From Priapulus caudatus (lineage: Eukaryota > Priapulida > Priapulimorpha > Priapulimorphida > Priapulidae), in assembly GCF_000485595.1 (NCBI RefSeq), contig NW_014577797.1, positions 1-20,373 on the forward strand: DNA of 20,373 nucleotides, written 5' to 3'. Positions 18,581-20,373 of the stretch are shown in pieces (position 1 is the first letter of the stretch; the number at the start of each line of letters is the position of its first letter). Under the pieces are notes generated by a model that was not told the origin of the DNA, searched no databases, and saw only the letters and a program-made list of their open reading frames with translations. The translations under genes were made by a program, and so were the position numbers.

Positions 18581-18669
18581 TTTTTTTTTTTTTTAAGTGC
18601 CTAGTAGTCATAACCTAAGTGCCTAGTAGTCATACAATATCGCATCTAACTGCCGGGTGCCCAGTATCG

Positions 18670-19029
18670 TATCGTATCGGATCGTATGTTGTCTGGTGAA
18701 GGTGCGAGGATATTCTGGGAATATATACTTTCATCTCATCATTTTCATTCATTGATTTGTACCTCCAGCATTTATTTTTGCTAATCTTATTCTTTGATCA
18801 CTATATTTTAATAATTTCCTAATGAGCGCTGCGCTCAATCGTCAGCAGAGATTGTGTGCCAGAGCATGCTGTACTTTGCCTATCCATGAACATCTTGTCT
18901 CAGATAAACTCACGTGCTAAATTTTCTAAGCTTCAACCTCCATGCTACTGACCCTGATACCACACTAGTCATACTATTCGAATCGTACCACACAACTTTT
19001 GGCTGTATATTCCTCACATCGAGTTTTAT
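18670..19029. other. Unannotated DNA
   Basis: Begins with ATCGTATCG tandem words; otherwise no gene or repeat was recognised. Confidence 0.4.
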
Positions 19030-19038
19030 CACGCAAGG

Positions 19039-19118
19039 TAGCTCTAGTACTATAGCCGCTTACATTAACTGGCAGCTGCCAGCGGCAGTTAATGTAAGCG
19101 GCTATAGTACTAGAGCTA
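19039..19118. mobile_element. Palindromic TAGCTCTAGTAC MITE, copy 4, 9-bp TSD
   Basis: 80-bp near-perfect palindrome with TAGCTCTAGTACTATAGCCG and its complement, ending CTAGAGCTA. CACGCAAGG is duplicated exactly at 19030-19038 and 19119-19127. The two opposing open frames over it are mirror translations of the palindrome. Confidence 0.92.
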
Positions 19119-19127
19119 CACGCAAGG

Positions 19128-19750
19128 AAACGAAACTCTACCACGTGTAAACCATGCATATATATATTGCCACTGACCTAATGCTTAAAAAAAAAATTAA
19201 ACCTACAACCTGCAAAAGAATATTCAATATATACAAAAATCCAATAAAAGCAATATTTTAACAACTAACATCACAGAGATATTTAATGGGTATTCTTTTC
19301 ACGAATATATAGGCCCCAAGATAAAATACACAAAATATAGGCATATTCCAATGAAATTCATAGCTAGTGTTGTACGTGGGCTTTTATAATTATCTCTATA
19401 GACACTAAACTAAGCAAATCAGTTTCTGCTCATCACACGGTCCAAAATACCCGGATGTTTATTATCACCGTATAGAGTTTTATATTATATATATGTTTAA
19501 GAATAGTGCGTAAATAAAAGATTGCAGTAAGTAAAACATAATTAATGCACTGACTATAAGCCTACACTATACATGCCTCCTCTACTTGCATTAAAAATCA
19601 AATTTGTTTGCATCGACTTTAAACTCATTAGCTTGCGTAAACACGACACGCGTGAATCCTTGATACATGTAAATCTGTACCGGTACAGCCCTACATTATA
19701 CATCTAGGTCTGTGTATCACTATTTGATTATCACTATCCTAAAGCCCATT
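19128..19750. other. Unannotated AT-rich DNA
   Basis: No exon, RNA gene or repeat boundary was recognised. Confidence 0.4.
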
Positions 19751-19758
19751 TTTTAAGT

Positions 19759-19945
19759 GTCATTTTACTCACGTGTGCGGCGGATTTTCGTTGAGTAATT
19801 TGACGCATGCGTCATTTTACTCACGTGTGCGGCGGATTTTCGTTGAGTAATTTGACGCATGCGTCATTTTACTCAATATCAAATGTGTTTGATAATTTTT
19901 TACTCATGCGTCATTTTACTAAACGTGTGCGCGCGCTGAGTAAAT
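19759..19945. repeat. Tandem 52-bp repeat with GACGCATGCGTC palindrome
   Basis: GTCATTTTACTCACGTGTGC recurs at 19759 and 19811 (identical 52-bp units), with degraded units at 19863 and 19910. Each junction carries GACGCATGCGTC, and ACTCA...TGAGT arms lie within a unit. The open frame across it (19807-20040) follows from the repeat. Confidence 0.85.
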
Positions 19946-19958
19946 TTACGATTTTTGC

Positions 19959-20203
19959 ACAGGGGAGAGATTCCACAGTGCAATGGCGGCCGAAAATGAC
20001 GTTAATTTTTCTAATAAGGTTTTCTAAAAAAAAATTCTAATTATTTTTTAGAGTTAGGGTTAGGTTTAGGGTTAGGGTTAGGGTTAGGGTTAGGGTCACA
20101 ATGCACCTTAAAACAGGAGTTTGAGAGTTTGAGTCCGTACGGACGTGACGTCATTGAGCGACGATTCTGGCCACCATTGCTGTGTGGAATCTCTCCCCTG
20201 TGT
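19959..20203. mobile_element. Inverted-repeat element (about 245 bp) around a TTAGGG tract
   Basis: CACAGGGGAGAGATTCCACA at the left, continuing GTGCAATGGCGGCC, is the inverse of GGCCACCATTGCTGTGTGGA / ATCTCTCCCCTGTG at the right. The arms are about 33 bp with few mismatches. A (TTAGGG)n-type array (20050-20096) lies in the middle. No convincing target duplication was found. Confidence 0.7.
20050..20096. repeat. (TTAGGG)n tract
   Basis: The purest telomere-type run in the window, six or more consecutive TTAGGG units with slight variation at the left, enclosed by inverted repeats. Confidence 0.85.
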
Positions 20204-20214
20204 CGTACTCTAAA

Positions 20215-20373
20215 GGCGTTTTTATCTAAGCGAAAGCGCTTTACGGTTTCGCAAATCTTACATTTATCTGGACGGTTTCGTGAAAGCGCTTTGGTCGTTT
20301 CTCGTATTTATCTAGACGGTTTGCGAAAGTGCTTTGCGAAACCGTCGAAATCGCCCAGCGAGCGATTTCAGAC
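20215..20373. repeat. Tandem units of about 45-53 bp with GCGAAAGCGCTTT core
   Basis: TTTATCT(A/G)(G)ACGGTTT(C)G(T)GAAAGCGCTTT-type units begin near 20220, 20264 and 20317, with an AAAGCGCTTT palindrome in two of them. The window ends in a GAAATCGC/GCGATTTC hairpin. The array probably continues beyond the edge. Confidence 0.75.

Larger units (their letters stand above)
17764..18660. mobile_element. 897-bp TIR element with perfect 9-bp TSD, containing a gap
   Basis: The left end GCACTCGGCAGTTAGATGCG continues ATATTTGTATGACTACTAGG. It is the inverse of the right end CGCATCTAACTGCCGGGTGC with its preceding GTGCCTAGTAGTCATACAAT (about 40-bp inverted repeats). CCAGTATCG is present directly outside both ends (17755-17763 and 18661-18669). 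The right side has a second tandem CTAAGTGCCTAGTAGTCATA and a TTAGGG tract (18544-18580). No transposase is seen in the readable part; 25 bases are N. Confidence 0.85.

Overview
The window looks like a piece of a metazoan nuclear genome, probably a marine invertebrate. It carries two intron-containing genes for conserved eukaryotic proteins with GT/AG splice sites, AATAAA polyadenylation signals, (TTAGGG)n-type tracts, microsatellites and many short non-autonomous DNA transposons. No species can be assigned by eye.

Genes. (1) PITHD1 (PITH-domain protein) lies on the + strand: five exons between 4278 and 8479 join in one open frame of 147 codons plus stop, covering most of the PITH domain. Its N-terminal exon(s) were not found. 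(2) MRPL15 (mitochondrial ribosomal protein uL15m) lies on the - strand: one exon, 10404 down to 9943, encodes the last 153 residues and the stop. Its 5' exons were not found either. The genes converge tail to tail about 1.5 kb apart. They share no obvious pathway.

Layout. 1-2500: low-complexity CA-rich and GTACACGC-rich DNA, two copies of a dispersed GC-rich repeat, and a tandem array of hairpin-forming units. 2500-4277: unannotated AT-rich DNA, then MITEs. 4278-8479: PITHD1; its last intron (5687-8371) is packed with nested MITEs and ends in telomere-like repeats. 8480-9942: UTRs and intergenic DNA. 9687-10404: MRPL15 terminal exon and a tandem repeat of its tail. 10405-12470: no gene recognised; one tRNA-like/telomere-like block. 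12480-17040: a diverged, indel-rich second copy of the PITHD1 intron DNA, preceded by TC-rich tandem units and split by a hAT-like insertion of about 1.6 kb. 17040-18660: telomere-like tracts, inverted repeats, and an 897-bp terminal-inverted-repeat element holding a 25-N gap. 18660-20373: one more palindromic MITE, tandem repeats with palindromic cores, and a small inverted-repeat element around a TTAGGG tract.

The main biological signal is a set of unrelated-looking short TIR elements that share perfect or near-perfect 9-bp target-site duplications, some nested. This points to one transposase superfamily with 9-bp staggered cuts (MULE/Mutator-like, or Merlin) mobilising several families. 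Several elements, with or without a visible TSD, carry TTAGGG-type arrays, which suggests a route for spreading interstitial telomeric repeats. The main technical warning is that about 12.5-17.3 kb reads like noisy gap-fill, so indels and perhaps the duplication there may be assembly artefacts.
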